NCBI RefSeq assembly: GCF_900156545.1
Contig: NZ_FTNW01000005.1
Location: forward strand, 248,001-312,000
Direction: 5' to 3'
Length of the DNA: 64,000 nucleotides
Source: Aquipseudomonas alcaligenes
GTDB lineage: Bacteria; Pseudomonadota; Gammaproteobacteria; Pseudomonadales; Pseudomonadaceae
The notes beneath the pieces are model-generated. The model ran no database searches. It was not told where the DNA came from and saw only the letters and a list, made by a program, of their open reading frames with translations. The number at the start of each line of letters is the position of its first letter. The first letter of the stretch is position 1. Of the stretch, positions 8,286 to 17,089 are shown piece by piece. A program made the translations under genes and the position numbers.

Positions 8286-9212
8286 TCAGTAGTAGCGGAT
8301 GCCGGACTCGGCAGTGCTTATACGAGTGCCTGATTTGCCCCGCACGATGGCCTCGATATTGGCCAGCGAGCCGATGACCGCGACCTTGCCGGTGTTCTGC
8401 GCGAACTCGCAGGCGGCCTGGACTTTGGGGCCCATGGAGCCTGCCGCGAAGCCGAGGCGTTCCAGCTCATCCGGGTGGGCCTGGGCGATGGCTTTCTGGG
8501 TCGGCTTGCCCCAGTCGATGTAAGCGGCATCGACATCGGTGGCGATCACCAGCAGGTCGCTGCTGAGTTGCTCGGCCAGCAGCGCCGAACACAGGTCTTT
8601 GTCGATGACGGCCTCGACGCCATGCAGTTTCTTGCCGTCATACATGGTTGGAATACCACCGCCGCCAGCGCAGATGACCACACTGCCTTTCTCCAGCAGC
8701 CACTTGATCGGTCGAATCTCGAAGATGCGTTGCGGCCGCGGGCTGGCTACCACGCGGCGGAACTTGTCACCGTCCGGGGCGATGCTCCAGCCCTTTTCAG
8801 CGGCCAGGCGCTCGGCATCTTCCTTGCTGTAGACCGGGCCGATCGGCTTGGTGGGCTTGCGGAAAGCCGGATCGCCGCTGTCCACTTCAACCTGGGTGAG
8901 AATGGTGGCGAAGGGCACCTCGAACGGCAGCAGGTTGCCCAGTTCCTGTTCGATCATGTAGCCGATCATGCCCTCGGTTTCAGCGCCGAGCACGTCCAGG
9001 GGGTAGGGGTTGCTCGGGTCGTAGGCGTTCCCCTGCAGAGCCAGTAGCCCGACCTGCGGGCCGTTGCCGTGGGCGATTACCAGCTCGTTGCCGGGCGCCA
9101 CCTTGGCGATCTGCTCGCAGGCAATGCGCACGTTTTCGCGCTGGTTTTCGGCGGTCATGGCTTCGCCGCGACGGAGGAGGGCGTTGCCGCCCAAAGCGAT
9201 CACGAGTCGCAT
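8286..9212 (-). CDS. arcC: Carbamate kinase ArcC
   Basis: The last step of the arginine deiminase pathway: carbamoyl phosphate plus ADP gives ATP, CO2 and ammonia. The 308-residue product has the amino-acid-kinase fold markers [11 protein letters not shown] at the N terminus, [13 protein letters not shown] (about residues 40-52) and GGGGIPTMY near residue 170. The ATG at 9212 is preceded by AGGAG; an upstream in-frame extension to 9314 would lack homology. Fourth gene of arcDABC, 108 bases after arcB. Confidence 0.97.
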   Translation of the reverse strand: MRLVIALGGNALLRRGEAMTAENQRENVRIACEQIAKVAPGNELVIAHGNGPQVGLLALQGNAYDPSNPYPLDVLGAETEGMIGYMIEQELGNLLPFEVPFATILTQVEVDSGDPAFRKPTKPIGPVYSKEDAERLAAEKGWSIAPDGDKFRRVVASPRPQRIFEIRPIKWLLEKGSVVICAGGGGIPTMYDGKKLHGVEAVIDKDLCSALLAEQLSSDLLVIATDVDAAYIDWGKPTQKAIAQAHPDELERLGFAAGSMGPKVQAACEFAQNTGKVAVIGSLANIEAIVRGKSGTRISTAESGIRYY

Positions 9213-9241
9213 GTTGATCTCCTGAATCAAAACGGGTGGAG

Positions 9242-9256
9242 AAGCGCTGTGCGCTT
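9242..9256. promoter_or_regulatory. Intercistronic hairpin, arcB-arcC
   Basis: AAGCGC and its complement flank TGT in the 108-base arcB-arcC gap, 30 bases before the arcC start. Stem-loops between arc cistrons could set unequal segment stability of the polycistronic mRNA; here this is inference from position. Confidence 0.4.
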
Positions 9257-9320
9257 TTCCACCCTGAGAGAGTTTCTGGGCGAGGCGTTGGCTGTGCCTC
9301 CGCCTCGCTGGCAACGGCGG

Positions 9321-10331
9321 TTACACGTTGCCGAGGGTGGCGACCATCACCGCTTTAATGGTGTGCATGCGGTTCTCTGCCTGCTCGAACGCGATACAGG
9401 CCGGCGACTCGAACACTTCTTCGGTCACTTCGATGCCGCCCGCCAGATGCGGGTACTGCTCGGCAATCTGCTTGCCCACCTTGGTGTCGGTGTTGTGGAA
9501 GGCCGGCAGACAGTGCATGAACTTGGTCCGCGGCGTGCCGGAGGCCTTCATCATCTCGGCGTTGACCTGATACGGCAGCAGCAGCTTGATGCGTTCGCCC
9601 CAGGCCTCGACCGGCTCGCCCATGGAGACCCAGACGTCGGTGTGGATGAAGTCCACGCCCTTGACGGCTTCTTTCGGGTCTTCGGTGAGGGTGATGCGCG
9701 CGCCGCTTTCGGCGGCGAAGGCCTTGCACTGGGCGACGAAATCATCGTGCGGCCACAGGGCTTTCGGGCCGGCGATGCGCACATCCATGCCCAGCTTGGC
9801 GCCGACCAGCAGCAGGGAGTTGCCCATGTTGTTGCGGGCGTCACCCAGGTAGGCGTAGCTGATGTCGTGCAGAGGTTTGTCGCTGTTTTCCAGCATGGTC
9901 AGCACGTCGGCCAGCATCTGGGTCGGGTGGTATTCGTCGGTCAGGCCGTTGAACACCGGTACGCCGGCGAACTTGGCCAGCTCCTCGACGATCTCCTGCT
10001 TGAAGCCGCGGTACTCGATGGCGTCGTACATGCGGCCGAGCACGCGGGCGGTGTCCTTCATGGTCTCCTTGTGACCGATCTGCGAGGAAGTCGGGTCGAT
10101 ATAGGTGACGTTGGCGCCCTGGTCATAGGAGGCCACTTCGAAGGCGCAGCGGGTACGGGTCGAGGTCTTTTCGAAGATCAGGGCGATGTTCTTGCCCTTG
10201 AGATGCTGGACCTCGGTGCCGCTGTACTTGGCGCGCTTGAGGTCGCGCGACAGGTCCAGCAGGAATTTCAGCTCGCGGGTGCTGTGGTGCATCAGGCTGA
10301 GCAGGTTGCGGTTGTGCATGTTGAAAGCCAT
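9321..10331 (-). CDS. arcB: Catabolic ornithine carbamoyltransferase ArcB
   Basis: Converts citrulline plus phosphate to ornithine and carbamoyl phosphate. The 336-residue product has the carbamoyl-phosphate motif STRTRCAFE (about residues 56-64), [11 protein letters not shown] near residue 132 and the ornithine-loop HCLPAFHN near residue 272. Length and [11 protein letters not shown] start match the catabolic, allosteric enzyme of Pseudomonas rather than the shorter anabolic ArgF. It is third in arcDABC, 68 bases after arcA. Confidence 0.97.
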   Translation of the reverse strand: MAFNMHNRNLLSLMHHSTRELKFLLDLSRDLKRAKYSGTEVQHLKGKNIALIFEKTSTRTRCAFEVASYDQGANVTYIDPTSSQIGHKETMKDTARVLGRMYDAIEYRGFKQEIVEELAKFAGVPVFNGLTDEYHPTQMLADVLTMLENSDKPLHDISYAYLGDARNNMGNSLLLVGAKLGMDVRIAGPKALWPHDDFVAQCKAFAAESGARITLTEDPKEAVKGVDFIHTDVWVSMGEPVEAWGERIKLLLPYQVNAEMMKASGTPRTKFMHCLPAFHNTDTKVGKQIAEQYPHLAGGIEVTEEVFESPACIAFEQAENRMHTIKAVMVATLGNV

Positions 10332-10399
10332 GATTCTTTCTCCTTGTGGGCAGTTGAAAAGGGCGCCCGGCGGCGGGTAGCCGCCAGGGCTGGCTTCAA

Positions 10400-11650
10400 T
10401 CAGTAGTCAATCGGGTCACGGATGATCGGGCAGGTCATGCAGTGGCCACCGCCACGGCCGCGACCCAGTTCGCTGGCGCTGATGGTCACCACCTCGACCC
10501 CCGCCTTGCGCAGCAGGGTGTTGGTGTAGGTGTTGCGGTCGTAGCCGACTACCACGCCAGGCTCCAGGCAGACCACGTTGTTGCCGTCGTCCCACTGCTC
10601 GCGCTCGGCCTCGAAGCTGTCGCCGCCGGTTTCCACCACGCGCAGTTTCTTCAGGTTGAGCGATTCGGCGACCACGTTGATGAAGGACTTCTCCTCGCGG
10701 CGCACGTCGATGCCGCCCGGTTTGCTTTCGTCCGGACGCAGCACGAAGGGCACGATGTTGTAGGCCACTTCCGGGAAGACCGTGACCAGGTCGCGGTCAC
10801 AGAAGCTGAATACGGTGTCCAGGTGCATGGCTGCGCGCGACTTGCCGAGGCCAGCCACCACCACCTTGTCGGCCGCGCCCTTGTCGAACAGGGCCTTGGC
10901 CACCTGACCGATGGCCTGATGCGAGCTGCGTTCGCCCATGCCGATCAGCACGGTGCCGTTGCCGATTGGCATGACATCCCCCCCTTCCAGGGTGGCCGAG
11001 CCGTGATCCTGGTCCGGGTCGCCGTACCAGATTTCGAAGTCTTCGTTGATGAAGTCCGGATGGAACTTGTAGATCGCCGTAGTCAGCAGGGTTTCCTGAC
11101 GTCGGGCAGGCCAGTACATGGGGTTGAGGGTCACGCCGCCGTAGATCCAGCAGGTGGTGTCACGGGTGAACTGGGTGTTGGGCAGTGGCGGGAAGAGGAA
11201 GCTGGACTCGCCCTGGTAGGCGCAGAACATCTTCGCCACGTCGGATTCCTTGTACTTCACGAGATCGGCGCCGGAGACACCGCCGATCAGGTATTCGGCA
11301 ATGCGGCGGGACTCAAGGCTCTCGATGAAGCTTCGCACTTCACTCTGCAGGCCAAGGCCAACGCTGTTGGCGGTGATCTTGCGGTCCAGAATCCACTTCA
11401 GCGCTTCGGGATTCTTCACCGTTTCTTCGAGCAGGTTATGCATCTCCACCACCTCGATGCCGCGCTCGCGCATCTTGGTCATGAAGTCGAAGTGGTCGCG
11501 TTTGGCCTGGGAGACCCAGATCACGTCGTCGAACAGCAGTTCGTCACAGTTATTGGGGGTCAGGCGCAGGTGGGCCAGACCCGGCGAGCAAACCATTACC
11601 TTGTGCAGTTTGCCGGCTTCGGAATGAACGCCTAGGGCTTTCTTGGACAT
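10400..11650 (-). CDS. arcA: Arginine deiminase ArcA
   Basis: Hydrolyses arginine to citrulline and ammonia, allowing anaerobic ATP formation. The 416-residue product carries the guanidino-modifying-enzyme motifs [16 protein letters not shown] and [12 protein letters not shown], and the nucleophile Cys404 in [10 protein letters not shown] close to the C terminus. The N-terminal [19 protein letters not shown] is the usual start of the family. Second gene of arcDABC, only 15 bases after arcD. Confidence 0.97.
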   Translation of the reverse strand: MSKKALGVHSEAGKLHKVMVCSPGLAHLRLTPNNCDELLFDDVIWVSQAKRDHFDFMTKMRERGIEVVEMHNLLEETVKNPEALKWILDRKITANSVGLGLQSEVRSFIESLESRRIAEYLIGGVSGADLVKYKESDVAKMFCAYQGESSFLFPPLPNTQFTRDTTCWIYGGVTLNPMYWPARRQETLLTTAIYKFHPDFINEDFEIWYGDPDQDHGSATLEGGDVMPIGNGTVLIGMGERSSHQAIGQVAKALFDKGAADKVVVAGLGKSRAAMHLDTVFSFCDRDLVTVFPEVAYNIVPFVLRPDESKPGGIDVRREEKSFINVVAESLNLKKLRVVETGGDSFEAEREQWDDGNNVVCLEPGVVVGYDRNTYTNTLLRKAGVEVVTISASELGRGRGGGHCMTCPIIRDPIDY

Positions 11651-11665
11651 ATCGAACTCCTTCTC

Positions 11666-13093
11666 TTACAGACTCAGGAAACCGTCATACAGCCCGTAGG
11701 CGGCGATGGCGGCACCGATCAGCACGACGACGAAGATGATTTTCTCGACGCCGGTGAATACGGGTTGCCCCAGTTCGCGCTTGGCTTTGGCGAACAGGAT
11801 GGCGCCAGGCGCATAGAGCAGCGCGGACAACAGCAGGTACTGGACCCCGGCGGCATACACCAGCCACACGGCATACAGGGTGGATACCAGAGCAATGAAC
11901 AGGTCTTTGTTGCGTTGGCCGGCATCGTTCTCGTAGGTTTCCCCGCGCACGGCCAGCAGTACCGCATAGGCGCTGGACCAGAAGTAGGGCACCAGGATCA
12001 TCGAGGTGGCCAGGTACAGCAGGCTCAGGTAGGTGGAGCTGTTGAACAGGGTGATGATCAGGAACAGCTGGATCAGCCCGTTGGTCAGCCACAGCGCGTT
12101 GGCCGGTACGTGGTTGGCGTTCTCCTTGCGCAGGAACTCCGGCATGGTGTGGTCCTTGGCCGAGGAGAAGATGATCTCCGCGCACAGCAGGGTCCAGGAC
12201 AGCAGGGCCCCGGCCAGCGAAACCAGCAGCCCGATGGAGATCAGCTGGGCGCCCCACGGGCCGACCACCTGTTCCAGCACGCCAGCCATCGAGGGATTTT
12301 TCAGTCCGGCCAGTTCGGCCTGGGCCATGATGCCCTGCGAGAGCACGTTGACCAGCACCAGCAGCAGGAGTACGGCGATGAAGCCGATTACCGTGGCCTT
12401 GCCGACATCGCTACGTTTTTCGGCGCGGGCAGAGAAGATGCTGGCGCCCTCGATGCCGATGAACACCCAGACGGTGACCAGCATCATGTTGCGTACCTGA
12501 TCCATCACGCTGCCCAGCTTGTCGTTGCCGGCGCCCCAGAAGTCCGTGGTGAACACGTCGAACTTGAAGGCGATGGCGGCGATCACGATGAACAGCGCCA
12601 GCGGGACCATCTTGGCGATGGTGGTGATGGTGTTGATGAAGGCCGCTTCCTTGATCCCGCGTAGCACCAGGAAGTGCAGCAGCCACAGCAGCACTGACGC
12701 GCAGATGATGGCCGGCAGGGTATTGCCCTCGCCGAACACCGGGAAGAAGTAGCCGAGGGTGGAGAACAGCAACACCATGTAGCTGACGTTGCCGATCCAG
12801 GCGCTGATCCAGTAGCCCCAGGCCGAGGAGAAGCCCATGTAGTCGCCAAAGCCGGCCTTGGCGTAGGCGTAGACCCCGCCGTCGAGGCCGGGTTTGCGGT
12901 TGGCCAGGGTTTGGAATACGAAGGCCAGGGTCAGCATGCCTACGCCGGTGATCAGCCAGCCAATCAGCGTCGCTCCCGCGCTGGCGCTGTTGGCGATGTT
13001 CTGCGGTAGCGAAAAGATGCCGCCGCCGACCATCGAGCCGATCACAAGTGCGATCAGCGCTCCCAGTTTGAGTTTGTTTGCCGAATCGGACAT
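11666..13093 (-). CDS. arcD: Arginine/ornithine antiporter ArcD
   Basis: Inner-membrane exchanger importing arginine and exporting ornithine to feed the deiminase pathway. The 475-residue product is an APC-superfamily transporter with about 12 hydrophobic segments; the first carries the conserved GSMVGGGIFSLPQNIA substrate loop. The ATG at 13093 follows an AGGTG-type ribosome site. First gene of arcDABC; an ANR box lies 65-78 bases upstream of the start. Confidence 0.95.
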   Translation of the reverse strand: MSDSANKLKLGALIALVIGSMVGGGIFSLPQNIANSASAGATLIGWLITGVGMLTLAFVFQTLANRKPGLDGGVYAYAKAGFGDYMGFSSAWGYWISAWIGNVSYMVLLFSTLGYFFPVFGEGNTLPAIICASVLLWLLHFLVLRGIKEAAFINTITTIAKMVPLALFIVIAAIAFKFDVFTTDFWGAGNDKLGSVMDQVRNMMLVTVWVFIGIEGASIFSARAEKRSDVGKATVIGFIAVLLLLVLVNVLSQGIMAQAELAGLKNPSMAGVLEQVVGPWGAQLISIGLLVSLAGALLSWTLLCAEIIFSSAKDHTMPEFLRKENANHVPANALWLTNGLIQLFLIITLFNSSTYLSLLYLATSMILVPYFWSSAYAVLLAVRGETYENDAGQRNKDLFIALVSTLYAVWLVYAAGVQYLLLSALLYAPGAILFAKAKRELGQPVFTGVEKIIFVVVLIGAAIAAYGLYDGFLSL

Positions 13094-13447
13094 CTAACAC
13101 CTCCAAATGGTGGAGAGAAGTTAAGAATCATTGGGCGCTTTATGGGAGGAAGGGGTATTGATCTTGATCAATAGCTTGCTATCCATATCTCGATCCCACT
13201 GTCCCTGTACTGCAGATGAGGCCCAGGGGCACCCCGGTGACTCGCAAGCGCGCCGATCTAGAGGTCTTGGTAAGCGTTTTTTTGATGCGGCGTGCAGATA
13301 AGCTAGTTGAGCTTTTATCGCTTGCAAGTTGCAGAAGTAAGACGCTTATTCGTAATGGCTCAATGCCGTTGCGGCAGGGGCGAATAGCGTTTGGGCTTAG
13401 TATTACGAATGGGTATAGGCAGGCACGCGGCTGCCCGCCTGCGGGGC
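13094..13447. other. 354-base intergenic region, dctD end to arcD start
   Basis: This stretch holds the arcD promoter with its ANR box at the low end. The rest has no supported gene. An inverted repeat with 9-base arms, ATTCGTAAT at 13348-13356 and ATTACGAAT at 13402-13410, lies 45 bases apart, and a short GC hairpin (13434-13445) sits just after the dctD stop. From memory of P. aeruginosa, dctPQM would be expected here. Confidence 0.6.
13158..13171 (-). promoter_or_regulatory. ANR/FNR box of the arcDABC promoter
   Basis: TTGATCTTGATCAA is a perfect match to the FNR-family consensus TTGAT-N4-ATCAA. It is about 32 bases upstream (minus strand) of a candidate -10, AATGAT at 13132-13127, a position suited to class II activation near -41.5 to -44.5. 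ANR is known to drive arcDABC under oxygen limitation in P. aeruginosa. Confidence 0.85.
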
Positions 13448-14809
13448 CTAGTCGTCTTCGCCAACAGAATCCAGGCCATGTCGACGCAGCTTGTCATGCA
13501 GCGTCTTGCGAGGCAGACCCAGGGCCTCGGCCAGGCTGCGCAGGGAACTGTAGCCCTTGGCCATCTCGGCGGCGATCAGCGCCTTTTCATAGGCTTCTAC
13601 GCGTTCGCCCAGGCTCTGCTCGCCGGCGCTGGTGGGTGCTGCCCCGGACGGCAGGTCCAGCCCCAGATCCAGGCCCATGGCGAAGCGTTCGGCCGCGTTC
13701 TGCAGTTCGCGCACGTTGCCCGGCCAGGTGTGGCTGAGCAACTGCGCGCGCTGGCCCTCCTGCAGTTCGCGGATCGGCAGACCATGGCGCTGCGCGGCGG
13801 CCTCGGCGTGGTGGCGGAACAGCAGCAGGATGTCGGCACCGCGTTCGCGCAGCGGTGGGATGCGTAGGGGCGCCACGTTGAGACGGTAGTAGAGGTCGGC
13901 GCGGAAACGCCCCTGGTCGGCGGCCACGCGCAGGTCTTCCTTGGTCGCGGCGATCACGCGGATGTCCAGAGGGATCAGTTGGTTGCCGCCAAGGCGCTCG
14001 ACCACCCGCTCCTGCAGCAGGCGCAGCAGCTTGACCTGCACGTCCGGGCTCATGCTCTCGATCTCATCAAGGAACAGAGTACCGCCGTTGGCGAACTCGA
14101 ACTTACCGATGCGGCGCTTCTGCGCCCCGGTAAAGGCGCCCGGCTCGTGGCCGAACAGTTCGCTTTCCACCACCGACTCGGCCAGCGCGCCGGCGTTGAT
14201 CGCCACGAAGGGCCCCTTCTTGCGCGCCGACAGATCGTGCAGGGCGCGCGCCACCACTTCCTTGCCCGCGCCGGTTTCACCGAGGATCAGCACGTCGGTG
14301 TGAATCGCCGCCAGTGCACCGACCTGCTCGCGCAGGCGCAGCATCGGCGCGGACTGGCCGATCAGGCGTGCGCTCAGCTCATTGCGGTCGGCCAGGGCCA
14401 GGCGCAGGCTGCGGTTCTCCAGCACCAGACGGCGCAGTTCCAGCGCGCGATGCACGGCATCGAGCAGCGCCTCGCTGGCGAAGGGTTTCTCGAGGAAATC
14501 GTAGGCACCGGCGCGCATCGCCTGCACCGCCAGCGGCACATCGCCGTGGCCGGTGATCAGCAGCACCGGCAGGTCGGCGTCCTGCTGGTGCAGCTGCGCC
14601 AGTAGCTGCAGACCGTCGATGCCGGGCATGCGGATGTCGCTGACCACCACGCCCGCCCAGTCCGCGGTGATGCGCTCGGCCACGCCGCGGGCATCGGCCA
14701 GGGTCTCGACGCGCAGGCCGGCCAGATCGAGGGTCTGCGCCAGGGCCTGGCGCAGGTGCTCGTCGTCGTCGATCAGCAGGACCTGGGTGCGGGCATCGAT
14801 GGCCGTCAT
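13448..14809 (-). CDS. dctD: Sigma-54-dependent response regulator, DctD type
   Basis: A 453-residue NtrC-family activator. The receiver domain has phospho-acceptor Asp58 (VVVSDIRMPG) and the switch lysine in FLEKPF; the AAA+ domain has Walker A GETGAGKE (177-184), the sigma-54 contact loop GAFTGA (224-229) and LFLDEIE; a Fis-type helix-turn-helix ends the protein (SLAEALGLPRKTLHDKLRRHG). Its ATG overlaps the kinase stop (ATGA). In P. aeruginosa DctB/DctD controls C4-dicarboxylate uptake by DctA and DctPQM. The usual DctPQM neighbour is absent here. Confidence 0.88.
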   Translation of the reverse strand: MTAIDARTQVLLIDDDEHLRQALAQTLDLAGLRVETLADARGVAERITADWAGVVVSDIRMPGIDGLQLLAQLHQQDADLPVLLITGHGDVPLAVQAMRAGAYDFLEKPFASEALLDAVHRALELRRLVLENRSLRLALADRNELSARLIGQSAPMLRLREQVGALAAIHTDVLILGETGAGKEVVARALHDLSARKKGPFVAINAGALAESVVESELFGHEPGAFTGAQKRRIGKFEFANGGTLFLDEIESMSPDVQVKLLRLLQERVVERLGGNQLIPLDIRVIAATKEDLRVAADQGRFRADLYYRLNVAPLRIPPLRERGADILLLFRHHAEAAAQRHGLPIRELQEGQRAQLLSHTWPGNVRELQNAAERFAMGLDLGLDLPSGAAPTSAGEQSLGERVEAYEKALIAAEMAKGYSSLRSLAEALGLPRKTLHDKLRRHGLDSVGEDD

Positions 14810-16614
14810 GAAAATTCCTCGGGCGGTTGCAGGTTGGCACCGGGGGTGCTGCTGCGCAGTCGCAGGGTGATCAGAGCGCCGCCCTCCGGGTGGTTGGCCA
14901 GCAGCAGCTCGCCACCCAGGGCGCGCATCAGGGTCTCGCAGATGGCCAGACCAAGGCCGAGGCCCTGGGTGCGTGTCTTGGTCGTGAAGAAGGGCTCGCG
15001 AGCATGTTGCAGGGCCTGTGCGGAGAAGCCCGGACCATTGTCGCGCAACTGTAGATCGACGCCTTCGGCGGTCACTTCGGCACTGATCCAGATACGCCTT
15101 GGCGGCGCCTTCTCGCTCAGGGCATCGAGGGCATTGGCCAGCAGGTTGCCAAGTACCTGGCGCAGGCGCGTTTCGCCGGCCTGTACCCAGAGGGTGGCGT
15201 CCGGCAGGTCGCGGACCAGTTCCACTTCCAGGGCGCGCCGGCGTTTGGCCAGCAGGGCTAGGGCGTCATCGATGGCGGGCTGCAGCGCCACGCTCTCCGG
15301 TGCATGCCGGTCGCGCCGGGCGAAGGCGCGCAGGTGCGCGATGATCGAGGCCATGCGCCCGGTCAGTTCGTTGATCTGCTTGAGATTGCCGCGCGCATCG
15401 TCCAGGCGCTGGTGGTCGAGCAGCACGCCAGCGTTGTCGGCGTAGCTGCGGATGGCTGCCAGGGGTTGGTTCAGCTCGTGGCTGATGCTGGCGCTCATGG
15501 TGCCCAGCGCCGTGAGCTTGCCGGCCTGGACCAGTTCGTCCTGGGTGCGGACCAGCTCCTGCTGGGCATGCTCGCGCACCAGTACCTCGTCTTTCAGGCG
15601 GTTGTTGAGCATCTCCAGATCGCGGGTGCGTTCCAGCACGCGCATTTCCAGTTCGCGGCGGGCGCGGGCATCGAGGGCGATACGTTCGATGTAGTGGCGA
15701 CGTCGCTGCAACAGCAGGCCGAGCAGCAGCAGGCCGACCAGCAGGGCGGCGGCGCCGATCACCAGGGTGGTGCGTACCTGGCGATCGATCAACTGGCGAG
15801 GGGCGAGGATGCTGGCGGTCAGCCCGGCTTCCTGCAGCTCGCGGCTTTGGGTCAGCCAGGCACGCTCGTCCAGGCGAAGCGGTGCAGGCGCCTGGGTCGG
15901 GTAGGGCTGGTTGGCAGCGATGGCGGCGCGTTCGGCGTTGTCCAGCTCGCGGGTGGCACGGAAGCGCCAGTCCTCGCGCGAGGAGATGATCACCACGCCG
16001 TTGCCGTCGGTGACCATCAGCTGCTCCGGCGTATTGCCCCACAGGGCCTCGGCATCGTCGAGGTCGACCTTGACCACCAGGATGCCGACTACCTGCGTGC
16101 CATCGCGCACCGGGCTGGAGAAGAAGTAGCCGCGTTTGCGTGAGGTGGTGCCGAGGCCGAAGAAGCGTCCCGGCTTGCCGGCCAGGGCCTCGCGGAAATA
16201 GGGGCGGTAGCTGAAATCACGATTGACAAAGCTGTCGGCCTGGTCCCAGTTCGACGAGGTCAGGGTGAGGCCTTGCGGGCTCATCAGGTAGATCACGTCG
16301 GCACCGGTTTCCCGGCGCACCTGGGCCAGCAACAGGTTGGCGCGGTCGCGCAGATCGCCGTCGGCCGGCGCGGCGAGCAGGGCGCGCAGCGGTGGCAGCT
16401 CGGCGAGGATGTTCGGCAGCACTTCGTAGCGCTGCAGGGTGCCGAACAGCGTGGCGACGTACAGGTCGAGGGTCTGGCGATTCTGCTCGAGCAGTTCCTC
16501 GCGGTAATAACGTTCGGCGAAGAACTGCAGCGGCCACAGCAGCGGGGCGAGCAGCAGGGCCAGCAAGGCCAGGCTGCGCCAGCGCGGGCGGTGGGGAGTG
16601 GGAGCTGCGGTCAT
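14806..16614 (-). CDS. dctB: Membrane sensor histidine kinase, DctB type
   Basis: A 602-residue kinase. An N-terminal membrane helix (LALLALLLAPLLWPL), a periplasmic double-Cache sensor of about 260 residues containing the DctB-like NRDFSYRPYFREAL stretch, a second membrane helix (VIGAAALLVGLLLLGLLL) and a coiled linker precede the HisKA domain (SHELNQPLAAIRSYA, phospho-His) and the HATPase domain (NLLANALDAL, DNGPGF, TKTRTQGLGLGLAI). Stop and dctD start overlap. The ligand is probably a C4-dicarboxylate by family; the sequence alone does not fix it. A terminator and tRNA-Thr lie upstream. Confidence 0.87.
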   Translation of the reverse strand: MTAAPTPHRPRWRSLALLALLLAPLLWPLQFFAERYYREELLEQNRQTLDLYVATLFGTLQRYEVLPNILAELPPLRALLAAPADGDLRDRANLLLAQVRRETGADVIYLMSPQGLTLTSSNWDQADSFVNRDFSYRPYFREALAGKPGRFFGLGTTSRKRGYFFSSPVRDGTQVVGILVVKVDLDDAEALWGNTPEQLMVTDGNGVVIISSREDWRFRATRELDNAERAAIAANQPYPTQAPAPLRLDERAWLTQSRELQEAGLTASILAPRQLIDRQVRTTLVIGAAALLVGLLLLGLLLQRRRHYIERIALDARARRELEMRVLERTRDLEMLNNRLKDEVLVREHAQQELVRTQDELVQAGKLTALGTMSASISHELNQPLAAIRSYADNAGVLLDHQRLDDARGNLKQINELTGRMASIIAHLRAFARRDRHAPESVALQPAIDDALALLAKRRRALEVELVRDLPDATLWVQAGETRLRQVLGNLLANALDALSEKAPPRRIWISAEVTAEGVDLQLRDNGPGFSAQALQHAREPFFTTKTRTQGLGLGLAICETLMRALGGELLLANHPEGGALITLRLRSSTPGANLQPPEEFS

Positions 16615-16675
16615 GCTGCGATCTGCGCCAGGGGAGTCGCCCTAGTATGCCAGCGCACAGGCTGCAGAAACGACA

Positions 16676-16699
16676 AAGGCCCGCATCGCTGCGGGCCTT
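16676..16699 (-). terminator. Terminator of tRNA-Thr
   Basis: AAGGCCCGCA and its complement flank TCGC, 9 bases beyond the tRNA 3' end on the minus strand, followed by a T-rich TTGTCGTTTC. It separates the tRNA from dctB. Confidence 0.8.
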
Positions 16700-16708
16700 C
16701 GTTTTGTA

Positions 16709-16784
<76 letters not shown>

Positions 16785-16795
16785 AAGGGGCCGCC

Positions 16796-16823
16796 ATTAT
16801 AGCCATTGCTTCGACCCTGTAAA
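16796..16823 (-). promoter_or_regulatory. Promoter of tRNA-Thr
   Basis: On the minus strand TTTACA (16823-16818), a 16-base spacer and a consensus TATAAT (16801-16796) sit about 12 bases upstream of the tRNA 5' end. Confidence 0.8.
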
Positions 16824-16885
16824 CCGAGGCGTGCAGTCTGTTTTTAACCCGCTGGGCACGGGCCCGGCTATCAGCAGCCTTGTGT

Positions 16886-16894
16886 TTATGCACA
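16886..16894 (+). promoter_or_regulatory. DnaA box match
   Basis: TTATGCACA fits the consensus TTATNCACA exactly. A single nonamer is weak on its own; it gains weight from two further sites about 180 bases away. Confidence 0.4.
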
Positions 16895-17064
16895 AAGAAG
16901 AGCTGGGCGTATGGCGTGCTGCACGGATTTTGTGCGCTGTGCCCTTGTTTCGCATAACAATCTGTTTTTTATAGATTTTTTATCTTTGATCAAAAAATCG
17001 GCAAGCGCTTGCGGAGTAGACGGAGTCCGCTTTGCAGCGAGTTCTGCAGAAACTACGCACAGAG

Positions 17065-17087
17065 TTATCCACAGCTTCTGTGGATGA
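17065..17087. promoter_or_regulatory. Inverted pair of DnaA boxes
   Basis: TTATCCACA (17065-17073, perfect high-affinity consensus) faces TGTGGATGA (17079-17087, one mismatch), separated by five bases. The pair lies between the AT-rich tract and the stop codon of the methyltransferase gene. Confidence 0.55.
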
Positions 17088-17089
17088 GC

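Larger units (their letters stand above)
16785..17089. other. 305-base intergenic region with DnaA-box matches and an AT-rich tract
   Basis: Beyond the tRNA-Thr promoter there is no supported gene. The region holds TTATGCACA (16886-16894), an AT-rich tract at about 16954-16999 with the palindrome TTTGATCAAA (16985-16994), a 12-base palindrome GCAAGCGCTTGC (17001-17012), and an inverted pair of DnaA-box-like sites at 17065-17087. The layout recalls a DnaA-binding locus; see findings. Confidence 0.6.

Noticed and set aside
13121..13327. 68-codon minus-strand open frame upstream of arcD
   Set aside because: It covers the ANR box and the arcD promoter and shows no recognisable product.
16785..17089. 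Calling this region the chromosomal origin oriC
   Set aside because: Only three DnaA-box matches are present, there is no dnaA, dnaN, rpmH or gidA nearby, and the neighbouring genes are far from oriC in relatives.
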